Assembly: GCA_000934385.1 (NCBI GenBank)
Contig: KN880452.1
Location: forward strand, 2,725-66,724
Direction: 5' to 3'
DNA length: 64,000 nucleotides
DNA from: Cylindrobasidium torrendii FP15055 ss-10
Lineage: Eukaryota > Basidiomycota > Agaricomycetes > Agaricales > Physalacriaceae
Part shown: positions 47,872 through 58,788 of the stretch, piece by piece
Layout of the letters: each line of letters begins with the position of its first letter
How positions within the stretch are numbered: position 1 is the stretch's first letter
Notes under the pieces: generated by a model
Databases searched by the model: none
What the model was told of the DNA's origin: nothing
The model's input: only the letters and a program-made list of their open reading frames with translations
Program-made: the position numbers and the translations under genes

Positions 47872-48986
47872 TAGTCTCGTTCCCATCCGCCTCTGAGAGT
47901 CTTTCTCAAATCACACTTTCCACGCCACGCACGCGGCACGAAACACGTGCTGATGGTGATCTCGGACGATACCGAGGGATCAGTGATGGCGAGAAAGTGC
48001 GATTGAGAAACTCTCAGAGACGTCTGGGGCACTTCGTATAGAGAAGGGGGGGATGATGTCACTCATCCTGTTTTGGCTGGCTAGCTTTGCCGCCACACTC
48101 TGGATATCAGCACCGTTCCATGATTTATTAAGATGTTCAGACTGGGCCATGTAATTAAACCATGAGCCATTTTATCTCACCGGTTTGTGCATCTGAATTG
48201 CGCGTCTAAACATGTGCATGAGGCCTTGAGGCCTGAGATCAAGCCACTGCATACTTCGAATCCGCCCTGTAACGACAAAGTTTTTTTCAATCAAATCCCT
48301 GGGCTGCCAGAAAGAAAGACACATTTTTAGTGTGTCCTTGGACAATCCTACACACCCGCGCGCCTAGTCTGTGTATACCAATGCCCATGCCCGCGGACCC
48401 ATCTATTAGTATTGTTTAAGCTTACATTCAATCTTCACAAACATCCCAAACAGCAATTCAATTTTATTGTGGTGTAAACTACGTCCATAGTTTAGGAAGA
48501 CAAGCGCCCGTGAACAGAACCCCGCGAGGAATAACACCAGGTCCTCCTCGAGCTGCGTGTAGCTTCGAAGGACGTGAGCGACGGCCTATCGCGGGTTGGG
48601 CTTTCGAGCCGTGCTCCCGATAAGCGTGCCAAAGGCACTTTTTTGGGCGGTTTCTCTACGCCGACAGGTTTGGGGCAAATTGGGGGTCTTAGTGGACAGC
48701 AAGCCGGGCCTTTGCTGTTGGATGAGTTGATACCGGACAGGGCCAAATAGTTCAAAGGCAATATATTTGATGATTTTGCGACGCGTCGACGAGCTCACAT
48801 TGGAAAATGTCGAACGCGAGCATCGGGTCAAGTGGTAGTCGAGGCCAAGACGTGCCGTGGCTATGCCCCGGTGACATCATCCCCCCCTTCCCTATACGAA
48901 GTGCCCCAGACGTTAGAGCGAGCTTGTGAGTTGATCGACTTTATCATCAATGATGGCTCGGACTCTAACGGATGGAGCCGAGACTA
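47872..48986. mobile_element. 1,115-bp non-autonomous DNA transposon copy with 9-bp target duplication
   Basis: Same termini (TAGTCTCG / CGAGACTA) as the 213-bp copy, with perfect 9-bp flanking repeats GACGGACAG at 47863-47871 and 48987-48995. Bases 47872-48009 and 48912-48986 equal the two parts of the short copy; the extra 902 bases between them are bounded by a long inverted repeat. The longest internal open frame is about 90 codons and is not transposase-like, so movement would need an enzyme from elsewhere. Either the short copy is an internal-deletion derivative, or the long copy has been invaded by a second element. It begins 77 bp beyond the stop of the surface-protein gene. Confidence 0.85.
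48022..48911. repeat. internal ~40-bp inverted repeats inside the longer transposon copy
   Basis: GTCTGGGGCACTTCGTATAG at 48022-48041 is matched by CTATACGAAGTGCCCCAGAC at 48892-48911. Pairing continues inwards through a G-run and ATGATGTCA, with one or two mismatches. No flanking target duplication was found when compared with the short copy, where the equivalent site reads GAGAAGTTAGAG. This could be a nested element's termini or the subterminal repeats of the full element. Confidence 0.75.
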
Positions 48987-48995
48987 GACGGACAG

Positions 48996-49322
48996 TTTTA
49001 TTTCACGCATCTAATGTCATCAAATGGTACCAGTTTCGGGTGGGGCATGCAACAAGGAACGTATTATACAAGAACAAGATGATACGGTAACGCAAATAAG
49101 TATGTGTCGACAACAAGTATGCTAGCAGAGTGGAGGGAGACGCGCGTGAGTGTGATGAGGATAAGTAAAAGAAAAAATGACAAGTCCAATGGCCAATTGA
49201 GAAAGTCCGCATCTCCAATGCAGCCGGCTTGGTACATTCTCCCGAGAACACGTCGTCGGCCTATCAGGACCATGAACGAGCTGATATGATGTGGAGTCGA
49301 CCGCAGAATTTGGCCGACCCTT
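48996..49322. other. intergenic, nothing recognised
   Basis: Spacer between the transposon and the 3' end of the next gene; short open frames only. Confidence 0.4.
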
Positions 49323-50015
49323 TTACGAGGCGATATAGGGGAGTGTCATCCTGAAATACGGCGTTGTCTGGAATGACCGTCTCCGCCGCTCAGACACCTG
49401 TGCTGACGAGAGCCGATGTGCCCGGTCGTACTCTGAGCACAAAGCTGGATGAGCGACCGAATATTGTTGCCGTTGCGCAAGCGTGCGTTGCCGTGAATAC
49501 AGCGCGTGTTGCAATTTGTCCGCCTCGGCCGACGAGCGCATGAATGTCTGTGGCACGGGCGCAAACGACATCGGCGGGTAACTTGACGTCGGGGACGATG
49601 ACGAGGGGCTGGCAGATTGTGGTGTGGCGCTCTGCGGCGGATATTTGTAGACCGAGTCTAACGGCTGGGGCTGACGCACGAGATACGCCGGATTTGTAGA
49701 TGGATGGTAGGATAGTGGAGGGGAAGAGTACGCCGGGGTTGAATGAGATGGCTGCAAGGCCGGCACGTAGTAGCCGTATGTCTCTGGTGTTGGGATAGGC
49801 GCCATGCTCCGCCCTGCTGGCACCCATCTGGGCCAGTCCACAGTGTCGTCGACGGTGTTGTAAAAGGACCAATCCCTGCCGTCATTTGCGGGTGCGTTGG
49901 GGTCGCTGCAGAGTTCCCCCTGCTCAACAGCACGAGTAACGCCTTCGAGCCATGAAACGACGTATGCGAAAAAGTTTCCTTCTGGGCCTGTTGAGAGGAG
50001 ACTGGGAATATCCAT
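49323..50015 (-). CDS. unrecognised Pro/Ser/Tyr-rich protein, about 230 residues
   Basis: Single exon from the ATG at 50013-50015 (MDIPSLLSTGPEGNFFAYVV) to the stop at 49323. The first ~75 residues look partly folded (SWLEGVTRAVEQGE, WSFYNTVDDTVDWPRWVP). The rest is disordered and rich in Pro, Ser and Tyr (SAYSSPP-type stretches), ending TPYFRMTLPYIAS. No known domain. The frame is open another five codons upstream, but the first of those is TTG. Divergent to MYG1. Confidence 0.6.
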   Translation of the reverse strand: MDIPSLLSTGPEGNFFAYVVSWLEGVTRAVEQGELCSDPNAPANDGRDWSFYNTVDDTVDWPRWVPAGRSMAPIPTPETYGYYVPALQPSHSTPAYSSPPLSYHPSTNPAYLVRQPQPLDSVYKYPPQSATPQSASPSSSSPTSSYPPMSFAPVPQTFMRSSAEADKLQHALYSRQRTLAQRQQYSVAHPALCSEYDRAHRLSSAQVSERRRRSFQTTPYFRMTLPYIAS

Positions 50016-50335
50016 TGTAGACGAAGCCAAAAGAGAAGAAGAAAAAAAAAAAATTGGCTAGTCCGCACACGCAGAGACAGAGAGAGAGGGGGCAAGGGAT
50101 GGGGGTTGAAAGACAAGCGAGCAAAGGCACTGGCCGCTTCGGCCTTTTTAAATGATTGAAACGATCGCTGATTCCGCGCAGCATTAGCAAAACCGCGCCG
50201 TCGTAGCCGTCGCGCCCGGCTCTCGGCCATTTGTCGTATGTAACGTTGGACGGTTGTTCATTTTCTGTGTCAACACTGCCCGGAGAGGATAACAATCCCG
50301 CCGTGCAGCGATTCCAAATCATCCATTTCTACCGT
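50016..50335. other. divergent intergenic region before MYG1
   Basis: 320 bp between two start codons. It contains an A-run at about 50041-50052 and purine-rich sequence on the plus strand near the minus-strand gene. No defined element beyond that. Confidence 0.4.
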
Positions 50336-51886
50336 ATGCTTCGACACGCCAAGGTTCTCTTCTTACCACATCGTGCCCGTCCTTTGTCCGTCTTCCCTAT
50401 CCGAAAAATCATGACAGATTCACCGCAGCTCAAGAAGCAAAAGACCGAAAATACAAAGGTATTTCCGCAGGCCTGTGCGGAATTTCGGATCTCTGACTTG
50501 GTCTCTTTTTTTTTCTCTCTTCTCCTTTCCTTTCTCTAGATCATTGGGACTCACAACGGTACATTACCCTTTGTTTCTCTTTTTCTTCTTCTCTTCACTC
50601 TTCTCATGGCGGGTAGGCACTTTCCACTGCGATGAAGCCCTCGCCGTCTTCCTCCTGCGCCAGACAGACACATACGCCAATAGTGGTACGCGCTCGAGTT
50701 TCTCCACCCGGCCCCCTTGATGGTAATCCCAGACCCCCGATCTAGAACTAAAGCGCACCCGTAATGAGGACATCCTGAATGGTTGCGATATCGTCGTCGA
50801 CGTCGGCGCCATCTACGACGCATCCAAACAGCGTTTCGACCACCATCAACGTGGCTTTGCAGAGGTCTTTGGCCACGGTTTCAACACAAAGCTAAGCTCA
50901 GCAGGCCTCATTTACAAGTAAGGCTTCTTCCTCTCCAGCTTCCCTTGGGGCCAATAGTGTTGCAGGCACTTTGGCAAAGAAATCATCGCCACTCGGCTGC
51001 AACTCGACGAATCCAATGAAAAGGTACACACGCTCTGGCTCAAGATGTACCAGGTGCGTTGGCCGCTTACGATGGGACTATTCCCACCACCGTATCTCAT
51101 CCATCCCCATCCCAGGAATTCATTGAATCCCTCGACGCTATCGATAACGGCATCCCCCAGTACCCTTCGGACATCAAACCAGCGTACAAGAGTAACACCG
51201 GCCTCTCCAGCCGTGTAGGCGCACTCAACCCGGCGTGGAACCAGCCCAGCGACGCCGCCATTCTAGACGTACGCCAGGCGCCCAGAGAGTGCAAATAAAA
51301 ACAGCTCATATTTTCCACAGGAGCGCTTCGCCAAAGCCTCGCTCCTGACCGGAGAAGAGTTCCTCTCCAAGCTCGATTTCTACGCAAACGCATGGCTGCC
51401 CGCCCGTGACCTCGTCGTCGAGGCCCTGCAGAAAAGCAAGGCAAGCCTCGATCCTTCTGGCAAGCTCGTTCTGCTCGAACAGTACCTCCCATGGAAGGTC
51501 AGCCGCTGTTTCTGCACCCACTCACTTCACTCTAACACACACCCGGCAGAGCCACCTGTTCGACCTTGAGGCAGAGGGCGTCATTGAACGCACTGCGACC
51601 TACGTCGTCTACTCTGACGAGAGCGGCAAGTGGCGTGTGCAAGCGGTGCCCGTGTCCGAAGACAGTTTCGACAGCCGAAAGGCGCTGCCTGCGCCTTGGC
51701 GCGGTCTGCGCGACGAGGAGCTCAGCAAGGCCACGGGTGTGCCAGGATGCATTTTCATCCATGCCAGCGGTTTCATTGGAGGTAAGACTGGCTCCTGCCC
51801 TCGTGTGCGAACCGTTTCTCACGTCCATAGGCCACGCCACAAAAGAGGGTGCTCTCAAGCTGGCGCAGATGGCTCTGGAGATGTGA
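50336..51886 (+). CDS. MYG1: MYG1-family exonuclease (UPF0160/GAMM1)
   Basis: 3'-5' RNA exonuclease family with dual nuclear and mitochondrial location, fold related to DHH phosphoesterases. Nine exons (50336-50458, 50540-50558, 50617-50685, 50746-50917, 50966-51053, 51116-51268, 51321-51497, 51550-51781, 51831-51886), all phase-consistent, give about 362 residues. The N-terminus MLRHAKVLFLPHRARPLSV resembles a mitochondrial presequence, followed by a basic PQLKKQKTE stretch like a nuclear signal. Catalytic signs are IIGTHNGTFHCDEALA, DVGAIYDASKQRFDHHQ with the DHH motif, SSAGLIYKHFG, and near the end PGCIFIHASGFIGGHATKEG. Exon 2 is only 19 nt. A second in-frame ATG at residue 26 could give a nuclear-only form. 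It converges with the SRA gene (127-bp gap). Confidence 0.93.
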
Positions 51887-52013
51887 AGGTCAATTGATAG
51901 GGTCAGATAGGTATACTTGAGTATCAGGTCTATAGCAGTAGCTGGAGCAAAAGATAGTGAAAAGCAAAAGATAGAAAATAAATCACAGAAAATTGTCGGA
52001 GTTAGCGTCGAAT

Positions 52014-53600
52014 TCAGTCATTCTCATTCTCTGCCGAGCCTTCCCCATCGTCTTCGACAAATCCATCTTCATCATCAACCAATCCATCCTCTCCTTCAGC
52101 CACATGAGCCTCTTCGGTCTCGGCGTCGGCGTTGGCAGAGGGTTTCTCGCCCGTCTGCCCATTGGTATCTCGCCGGGGGAGCGGAGGTTGATTAGGAAGG
52201 CGCTATTCACAAAACACCGTTAGTTCCGACTCGGTGAATGCACACCTGCGCGGCCGACCATGTCGGCCATGCATTGCTTACCTTGAAGGCAAACTTGCAG
52301 ACCTTGTGTCCACCCTTGTTGATACCCTTCTCCATCCACGCCTGGTACCGATCAAAATAAGTCGCAGGCATCGTGATGGTTCAGTGAACTTACCTTTTGG
52401 ACCTCATACAGTCCATCATAGCGGTACCTGCCCGACACAGGTAAGATATGTATCGACGAACAAGGTTTTACTCACCCGAGGGTCGGGGCGTACGGTGAAG
52501 GAACCTTAAATCCCCGAATCACACGTACGGGGTTGCGAGTCTTGACGGAGGTCTGAAGGGGAATTAGGTCCTTGTCGGTCGACCTGAGTAGCTATAGAAC
52601 TTACTTGCAATGCCAAATTGACCTAGTAGAATGTGAGAATCGCTTCGACAGTCACAGCAGGAGAGGACTCACTGATTCCCACTTCTGGTCGCATGATTGG
52701 GGGGCAGTGCGGAGCTGGAGTTATGTTGGCGTCTTGAGAGCAAGCATACTTAGAACGGCTCACATTCTTTCTGTTCGCCTTCGTGCCGCGTAAATCACGG
52801 CCACCAGCCCCAGTATATGTGCTGCAGGTCGCTCCCGGTTAGATCGAGCATGAAAGGACGGCTGGAACGCACAAAACGTAGCCAAGGTCAACGTCGTCGT
52901 CGTAGCCACCACTCAGCGCTACACTGTAAGCACCTTTCGGGCCTCCGGATATACCACCGACCCATGGCCTGGTGCACCAATTTCAGTGCAGGAAAGACCA
53001 GAGAGAGAAAGAGATCATACGCATGAATAGCATCGTTACTGCAATCTTCGCGACTAGCCCACCATGTACCGACCTCAATACCAGGAATACTCCCATAGCG
53101 CTTGCTGAGACGCATTGTCAGTCGATATCACGTAGGCGGAGACGGATAAACGCACAAAGAATAGATCCGCTTGGCCTTTCCGTCACCCACTGGGCCTGTG
53201 TTCCCGGACGGCGCTGGGGTAGTCTTATAGGCAACAAGCTCCAGCGCACTCGTCGTCTTCTCCGAGTTGTAGTCGACCGTCTTGCCTCTGTTTCGCGAAC
53301 TCCTGCGCACCGTAGACGCGTTCGGGTCGTCGTTCTCCGCGCCCTCGACGCGCTGGGCTTTGGCCACAGGCTCGTCTTCAGATGCCTCTGCCTTGCGCTT
53401 CTTCTCCACTGGTTTCTTCGCGGACGGTTTCTTGCGCTGTGGCTCTATAGGCTCAAACATGGGCTTGTCCAGTCCGAGGTTTTCCAGCAATGCGCGGTTG
53501 CTAATTTGCCTTTTGAGAAAGAATGCACGGCAGATTTATGTAGTGGAACGTACCGTGCTATGTTGGTATTTCGTTGTTTCTCGTATTCAGATAGAGCCAT
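52014..53600 (-). CDS. SRA-YDG domain protein (UHRF1-like SAD/SRA, 5-methylcytosine-reader fold)
   Basis: The ATG at 53600 gives MALSEYEKQRNTNIA. The first five exons are 53600-53554, 53500-53156, 53104-53021, 52968-52873 and 52821-52764, with at least five more. After a basic linker (RRSSRNRGKTVDY) the SRA domain reads YGSIPGIEVGTWWASRED, HAPWVGGISGGPKGAYSV, ALSGGYDDDVDLGY, FTYTGAGGRDLRGTKANRKN, LRTAPQSCDQKW, then NPVRVIRGFKVPSPYAP, YRYDGLYEVQK and GHKVCKFAFK. The tail is acidic and ends near TGA at 52014-52016. No RING, PHD or pre-SET domain is present, so this is the stand-alone SRA type. In animals and plants such domains bind hemi-methylated or methylated CpG; that role here is inferred. 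Confidence 0.92.
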
Positions 53601-53859
53601 GATGAGAGAGGTAAAGCAAGTTGGCAAAGCAGAGGCAAAGAGCCAATGCCTCCGCGATCCGAACGCGCTATGACGCTCACGTGACTGTAACATGGTGCGG
53701 CAGACTTCAAAGCAGTGGCCGGGCAAGCAACACGAACAGACGATATTATGCAGCGTGATTAGGCGGTGAGTACTTGAAAGGCATATTCAGAGAAAGTATG
53801 AATACATAGAAATACATTAGTGCTAATAAAATGTCTGTTTGCGTCCATGCAGGTCCATG

Positions 53860-54697
53860 CTAGAGTCCCTCGCTGCATTTCGGTGGCCAAGCTCCAGTGT
53901 CTGATTCTTCATCCGATGCTATGAATGTCTCTTGCAAGGACTCTGCACTCCCACCACAAGAAAAACTGCTGTTCCTCCTCATCCTCTTCGCCTGCACGCG
54001 CGCTACATTTTTCATGAGGATTAACACAAGAGCCATTCATGGAATAGGAACGTACATTGGGAAATCAAGAACATACGCTGTGCCAGCGCATCTGCCCTTT
54101 GCAACGCCTCGTCCCGCTCCTTCCTCGCCACATCTACTTCGTGCAGCAACTCCGAAACCGCCTCCTGCGACGCCTCCAGTCTGCTAGCCAATGCACTACT
54201 TTCGTCCAGCGCATTAAGGCGTTCATTGTTGGCAAGACTCAGTTCCGTCATCAGAACAGTGTACAGCCGACTGGAATCCTCTCGAGCTGCAGTCGCAGCC
54301 ACAGAAACAGCATTCTTCACGATACCCTTCATGCTCTGCTCGAAACCATCCAGCGTCCCTCGGAATTCCTCCATCTTGCGATCACGTTTCTTCCGTTTCT
54401 CTTTATCCTAACGCCCGCAAAGCAATTGGAAAAGTGGAAAAAGGAAGAATGTGGTGGACAACTCACAGAAACAGACTGAGGAAGTTTGGGTACAGATTGT
54501 GTCTTCCTGTGGGATTTGGTGCTGGCAGCGCGCGAGCTACTCGCCGTCGGTGGATCCACATTCTTGGATGACATTGGTGGTACCTTTCGCGCGCTGGTCT
54601 TGGCATGTTTCTCCGGCGGCTGCGACGACGCTGTCGCAGTGCTCCGTCGTCTTGAGTGCTGCTTCGCGCTGCTGCCAGTGCGTGAAGATGATTCCAT
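53860..54697 (-). CDS. coiled-coil protein with basic Ser-rich N-terminus
   Basis: Starts MESSSRTGSSAKQHSRRRS at 54697; exon 1 54697-54467, exon 2 from 54407 (DKEKRKKRDRKMEEFRG). The middle is a clear heptad-rich helix: TELSLANNERLNALDESSA, LASRLEASQEAVSELLHEVD and VARKERDEALQRADALA. The last intron starts near 54075; two acceptors (near 54010 and 54000) fit, giving stops at 53860 or about 53920, so the C-terminus is uncertain. Length is about 230 residues. No family recognised; a structural or adaptor role would be a guess. Confidence 0.6.
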
Positions 54698-54961
54698 AGT
54701 CAAAGTATCAAGTGAAGTAGAGATCAACGCGGGAATCAGCTGTTTGGAGCGGGTTGCGAGCACTGCTCGTCGTCGACATCACCGTTGCGACTGACATCAT
54801 GGCGATCAGGACGCGGTGTAAATTGGGTGTACGATCCACGTGACCCCGGCACGCTCGCGTTTTAAGTCTTCAGGTTCAAATTCGCCACAAGCAATCACTA
54901 TAGCCCTAGAATAAGCGTTGAAATATTTGTAGGTGTACGGATTTTTGCGCAAGTAAATACG

Positions 54962-56689
54962 TTATAGATTGTTGTCATAGACAAGTGGCCATTGCCCACC
55001 TTCCCCGTCTGAATACGGTAGGAACGGCGCCGAAGTTGGTGTGTACGGCGCATTACCCACACCGAGAGTACTGTTTGTTTTCTTTGGCTTTGAGTGCATG
55101 TCCGCTGGGAGATTTGAGCCGCCATACAGCATATCACTGGAAAGGCTAACATACCTCCAACGAAGCGACATTTTCCCTCTTTGAAATATTTACAGTTTCG
55201 CCCGAAGGGACATACATGCGCTGATATGCAGTTCTCTCCGGCAGGACAATAATTGCCTGGATTATCTGCTTGAGTGCTCGCCCGCACCGCACAAAGAACA
55301 TGGCATACCTTTATTCATCGCAACGCAGGGGAAGGTCTTCGAATGCCTCTTCAGCTGTTCGCGATGTATCGGAAGCAACACATAGTGGTGTGCAAATTTG
55401 CAGGAAACGCCTTTCGCGCAGTTTCCCAGATAATAGAATGTGCAAGCTGCTGGTTTGCATTTCGTTATGTTCTGCAGTATTTGTTAGACGAATGAATATG
55501 AAACTTGTCGATGCGGCATACCTGGTCAGGCCGCAATTCGGTGAGGCCGAGCGCAACTTTGCCGCTGTTCGGGGTCTCCGACCTGTCTGATACCGAGCGC
55601 TGCTTCGCCTTGTGCTTGGAAGGGACCTTTGTCTCTCTGAAAAGACCATCGATGTCGCACGCATTCAGTTTAATGTTCTTGAGCTCAAATGCAAGCTCTT
55701 TATATCCATGGAGGAGGACAATCTTATGCGATAAACCCTGTGTTTCGAGGGATGTTAGGGAGGCGTAATAGCCATTGTCGTGGCCGCCTAGCAGAAGTCA
55801 GCATGAGATAAAAGTGTTTGAATGTGTGATTAGTACCACCGAAGTAAATGTAAGCTGTCTGTGGATAGTGCGCGAAAACACGCAGGAACTCTGGTCCAGA
55901 AACATCAGTCAAGTCCGTCCAAACATGAGGACAACGTACCTTTGATTTTTGTGTCTGCAGCCTCTTTCCCATGTCCAACATCGATGATGGAAAACATAGG
56001 CGCCGCTTGGTTGAACCCTAAACAAAAGTTTTCGAACTGCTCCGCAGTGCAAATATTGCTGGTGCACATTGTCTCTGACAGGCCGGCCTTGTTGCAGTAG
56101 ATGTGTGCCCATAAACGCGCTCGAGACGATATACGAGGATCGATTTCCACCAAGGAATCTTGTACACCTTTGGTGAGAAGGGCGGCGGCCTGCAAGAGTT
56201 GAAGCGGATAGATGGTTGAGATGGGGCTACATACATTGCGTCCGCCATTAGCTCCTTGGCGCAAAAGATCTTCGGAGAATATATTGCCATCGCCGTCGAT
56301 GAGAATGAGAACAAGTGGATTGTCGTCTCTCAAAGCGCACAGTTGTAGTGTGAGTTCTGAGAGTTGCTGTTCGAGCCCTCCTGCTGCTTTCTGCACTTCT
56401 TCTTGGTCGGCATCGGCGCGGCTCAAAGCTTGCTTCCAAACTTGAACTTCACGCTGGAGGTCGCGGTTCTCGGCGGTGAGTCTTTCGTTTTCGGCAATAG
56501 TAGCTTCAACAAGGGCTGGTGGCATACTAGGTTTGGGAACACTGTACCAGTCATATTGGACCATACCTGTCTGCTTGTCTAAGAGAAACCGCCTAAGGCG
56601 TCGTTGGTCAATCTATGCGGCCTGGGCGGAGGGTAGACGTACCATAGGGCGGTCGGATTTTTCTCGAGGTCTTCAAATTTTGTGTCCAT
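54962..56689 (-). CDS. CCCH zinc-finger protein with coiled coil and NYN-like (DUF7923-type) domain
   Basis: Begins at the ATG at 56689 (MDTKFEDLEKNPTALW), joined over a 50-nt intron to RFLLDKQTGMVQYDWYSVPK. A coiled coil follows (ENERLTAENRDLQREVQVW). The central domain starts VLILIDGDGNIFSEDLLRQG, a strand with acidic residues resembling NYN/DUF7923 domains of fungal zinc-finger proteins, and contains APMFSIIDVGHGKEAADTKI. Zinc fingers near the C-terminus: C-x7-C-x5-C-x3-H in CTFYYLGNCAKGVSCKFAH, then NYCPAGENCISAHVCPFGRN with a partner CKYFKEGKC. The last exon ends at TAA, 54962. It likely binds or processes RNA; this is inferred from the fingers and the nuclease-like domain. Confidence 0.8.
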
Positions 56690-56973
56690 TATTTCAGTTT
56701 AGAAAGCGGATGCAAGTTCTTCAAGTTGTGAAGCATAGATGTCCAAGAGAATAAGAAGAAAAGAAAGTCGTGGTCCACTTTTTAGAGACCAAGGAGCATA
56801 ATGGTCAAAGTCTAAGTTGCAGTGCGGTGAGTAGCGCGCCGGCATGTGACGTGCCGAATTCCGAGGAACAGGGAGGCAATAAACTCACGTGCAGGGTAAC
56901 TGCCATCACTCGAAGCTGTTCGCAGGCTTGCTACTATCTTTTTCTTCTTCACAACCACCACTCGTTATCAAGC

Positions 56974-58157
56974 ATGTCGTTCTTCCGGCGCAAAGAGCAG
57001 ACATCCATCCCTCCCGTCATCCAGGCAGCGCCTCCTCTGGGCAGTAGCAACAGCACCTCTCCACGTCCAGCGTACCGCGGGTCGAACGCAAAGACTTACA
57101 ACGCCAGCCGCGACGGCGACCCTTACTCCGCACCACAGCGGGGGCCTACACCTTACATCCCGCCATCTATTCCGAACGCCGCCGCTTACGATACCTTTGA
57201 CACTGGACGCGACAAGTACAGCCGTGGCAATGGCGTCGGCGACGTCTACTCTCGCGGCGAAGGTAACCTCGACAAAGACCGAAACGAGCTCTTTTCTGGC
57301 TACAAACCCAGTCAGTCCGGTGGATCTGGACGCTTCCAGGACGGCCCTGGTCTCCCTCGCGACCCTCCGCCCGGCGAAGAGAACGACGAAGACGTTGAGG
57401 CTATCAAAACACAGACAAGGTTCATCAAGCAGGAAAGTGTCAATTCGACTCGCAATGCTCTTCGTATGGCGCGAGAGGCTGAGGAAACAGCACGCAACAC
57501 ATTGACTCGCTTGGGTGATCAATCTGGTGCGTTTCCAGCGGTTAATTGCAATGTCTATTCCTCATTTCCGTTCCAGAGCGGCTTGCAAACACCGAACGGC
57601 ATCTCGACGTTTCAAAGGGTCATTCGCTCCGGGCCGAGGACAAGACAGGCGAGCTCAAGAAACTCAACCGTTCCATCTTCCGTCCCGCCATCACATTCAA
57701 CAAGGACTCGAAACGCGCCGCCCAGGAATCCAAAATTGCTTCTCGGTATGCTGATGAGCGAGCCGAGCGCGAAAAGGCGATGCTCGACATACGTGAAACC
57801 CAGGACAGAATTGGCCGTGCACAGACATACGGCAGCGGTGGACGCGGTCAAGTTGATATGGCCGCCAAGAAGGAGCAGCGGAAGAGGTTCCAGTTCGAGG
57901 AGACGGCTTCTGACGACGAGATGGAAGACGAGCTTGACGCCAACTTGGATGAAATCAGCGACATGACCAAGCGTCTCAAGGCTCTCGGTATGACGATGGG
58001 GCAGGAACTCAACGTCCAGAATTCGCGTATCGATACCATCGAACAAAAGACAGTCAAGCTCGACAGCAAGATTTTCAGCAACACGGAAAGGGTACAGTCT
58101 AGAGCCTTGGTAAATGAACAGTACTCACCTCTATCACAGCTCAAAAAGATCCGGTAA
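56974..58157 (+). CDS. SEC9: t-SNARE SEC9 / SNAP-25 family
   Basis: Plasma-membrane Qb/Qc SNARE for exocytosis. Exons 56974-57526, 57577-58091 and an 18-nt last exon 58140-58157 give about 361 residues. The N-terminal third is disordered (MSFFRRKEQTSIPP; Gly/Tyr/Pro-rich). The first SNARE helix contains IKQESVNSTRNALRMAREAE, then TLTRLGDQSERLANTERHLD formed across the intron. The second has MEDELDANLDEISDMTKRLK, then LGMTMGQELNVQNSRIDTIE and LDSKIFSNTERLKKIR at the end. There is no palmitoylation Cys cluster, as in yeast SEC9. Without the last splice the protein would carry a spurious extension. Divergent to the CCCH gene. Confidence 0.93.
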
Positions 58158-58446
58158 ACTATCAAGGACTAATTTCTCTTTCACCTGGCCGACATGGGTT
58201 ATTCGATTTGGAATTTCATCTGGAATATTATATCTCTCATTTACATCTTATTCTGACAATGGAACACTACGTTTGTGGCACATTTGCTATTGGAAGAGCA
58301 AAACACGACTGGAGAACATCTTCGAATGGCGGGTTGCACTGATATTGCTCAATCCAGAGTCGAGCCCTTGCGTGGCAGCGTATAGTACGAAGGAATGCGG
58401 CTGTCGAGCTGGACTGCACGAAGTTGAGTTCAAAGTTCGCACTTGC

Positions 58447-58610
58447 CTGTGCCTGGCGGAGGCACTGCTGCTGGACGTGGATGCTGCTACCCTGCCGCGA
58501 TGCTCATCTCAAACTACCCTAAAGGTATTGAAAATGGAACCATGTCTTTTGAAATATCTTCGCTCTCTCTGGGCGTCAACGAATATTTTGCCTTGAGGGG
58601 CATCCGCCCT
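58447..58610 (+). pseudogene. degenerate N-terminal fragment of the multicopy family
   Basis: Translation gives LAEALLLDVDAATLPR (58455-58502), matching residues about 27-42 of the full-length copies. In another frame GTMSFEISSLSL matches the start of their second exon (SSRISSLTL). Frames are not continuous and the flanks do not match, so this is a decayed remnant. Older than the fragment at 4294-4825 by its divergence. Confidence 0.6.
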
Positions 58611-58788
58611 GCTCATTGTGCTTACTTAATCAATTCTTATCGCAAGTTTGGTTTCGTGTTCGATCGCCTTGCAGTCAACGGCATTGTTCCTCCCACAGCT
58701 TCATATACTATCATTTGAGCTATCCAAGTTCAATACTCAGCCCTTCCCTTAGCCAGCACCGCCAAATGCGCAGGATGCTCAGGTGCGT

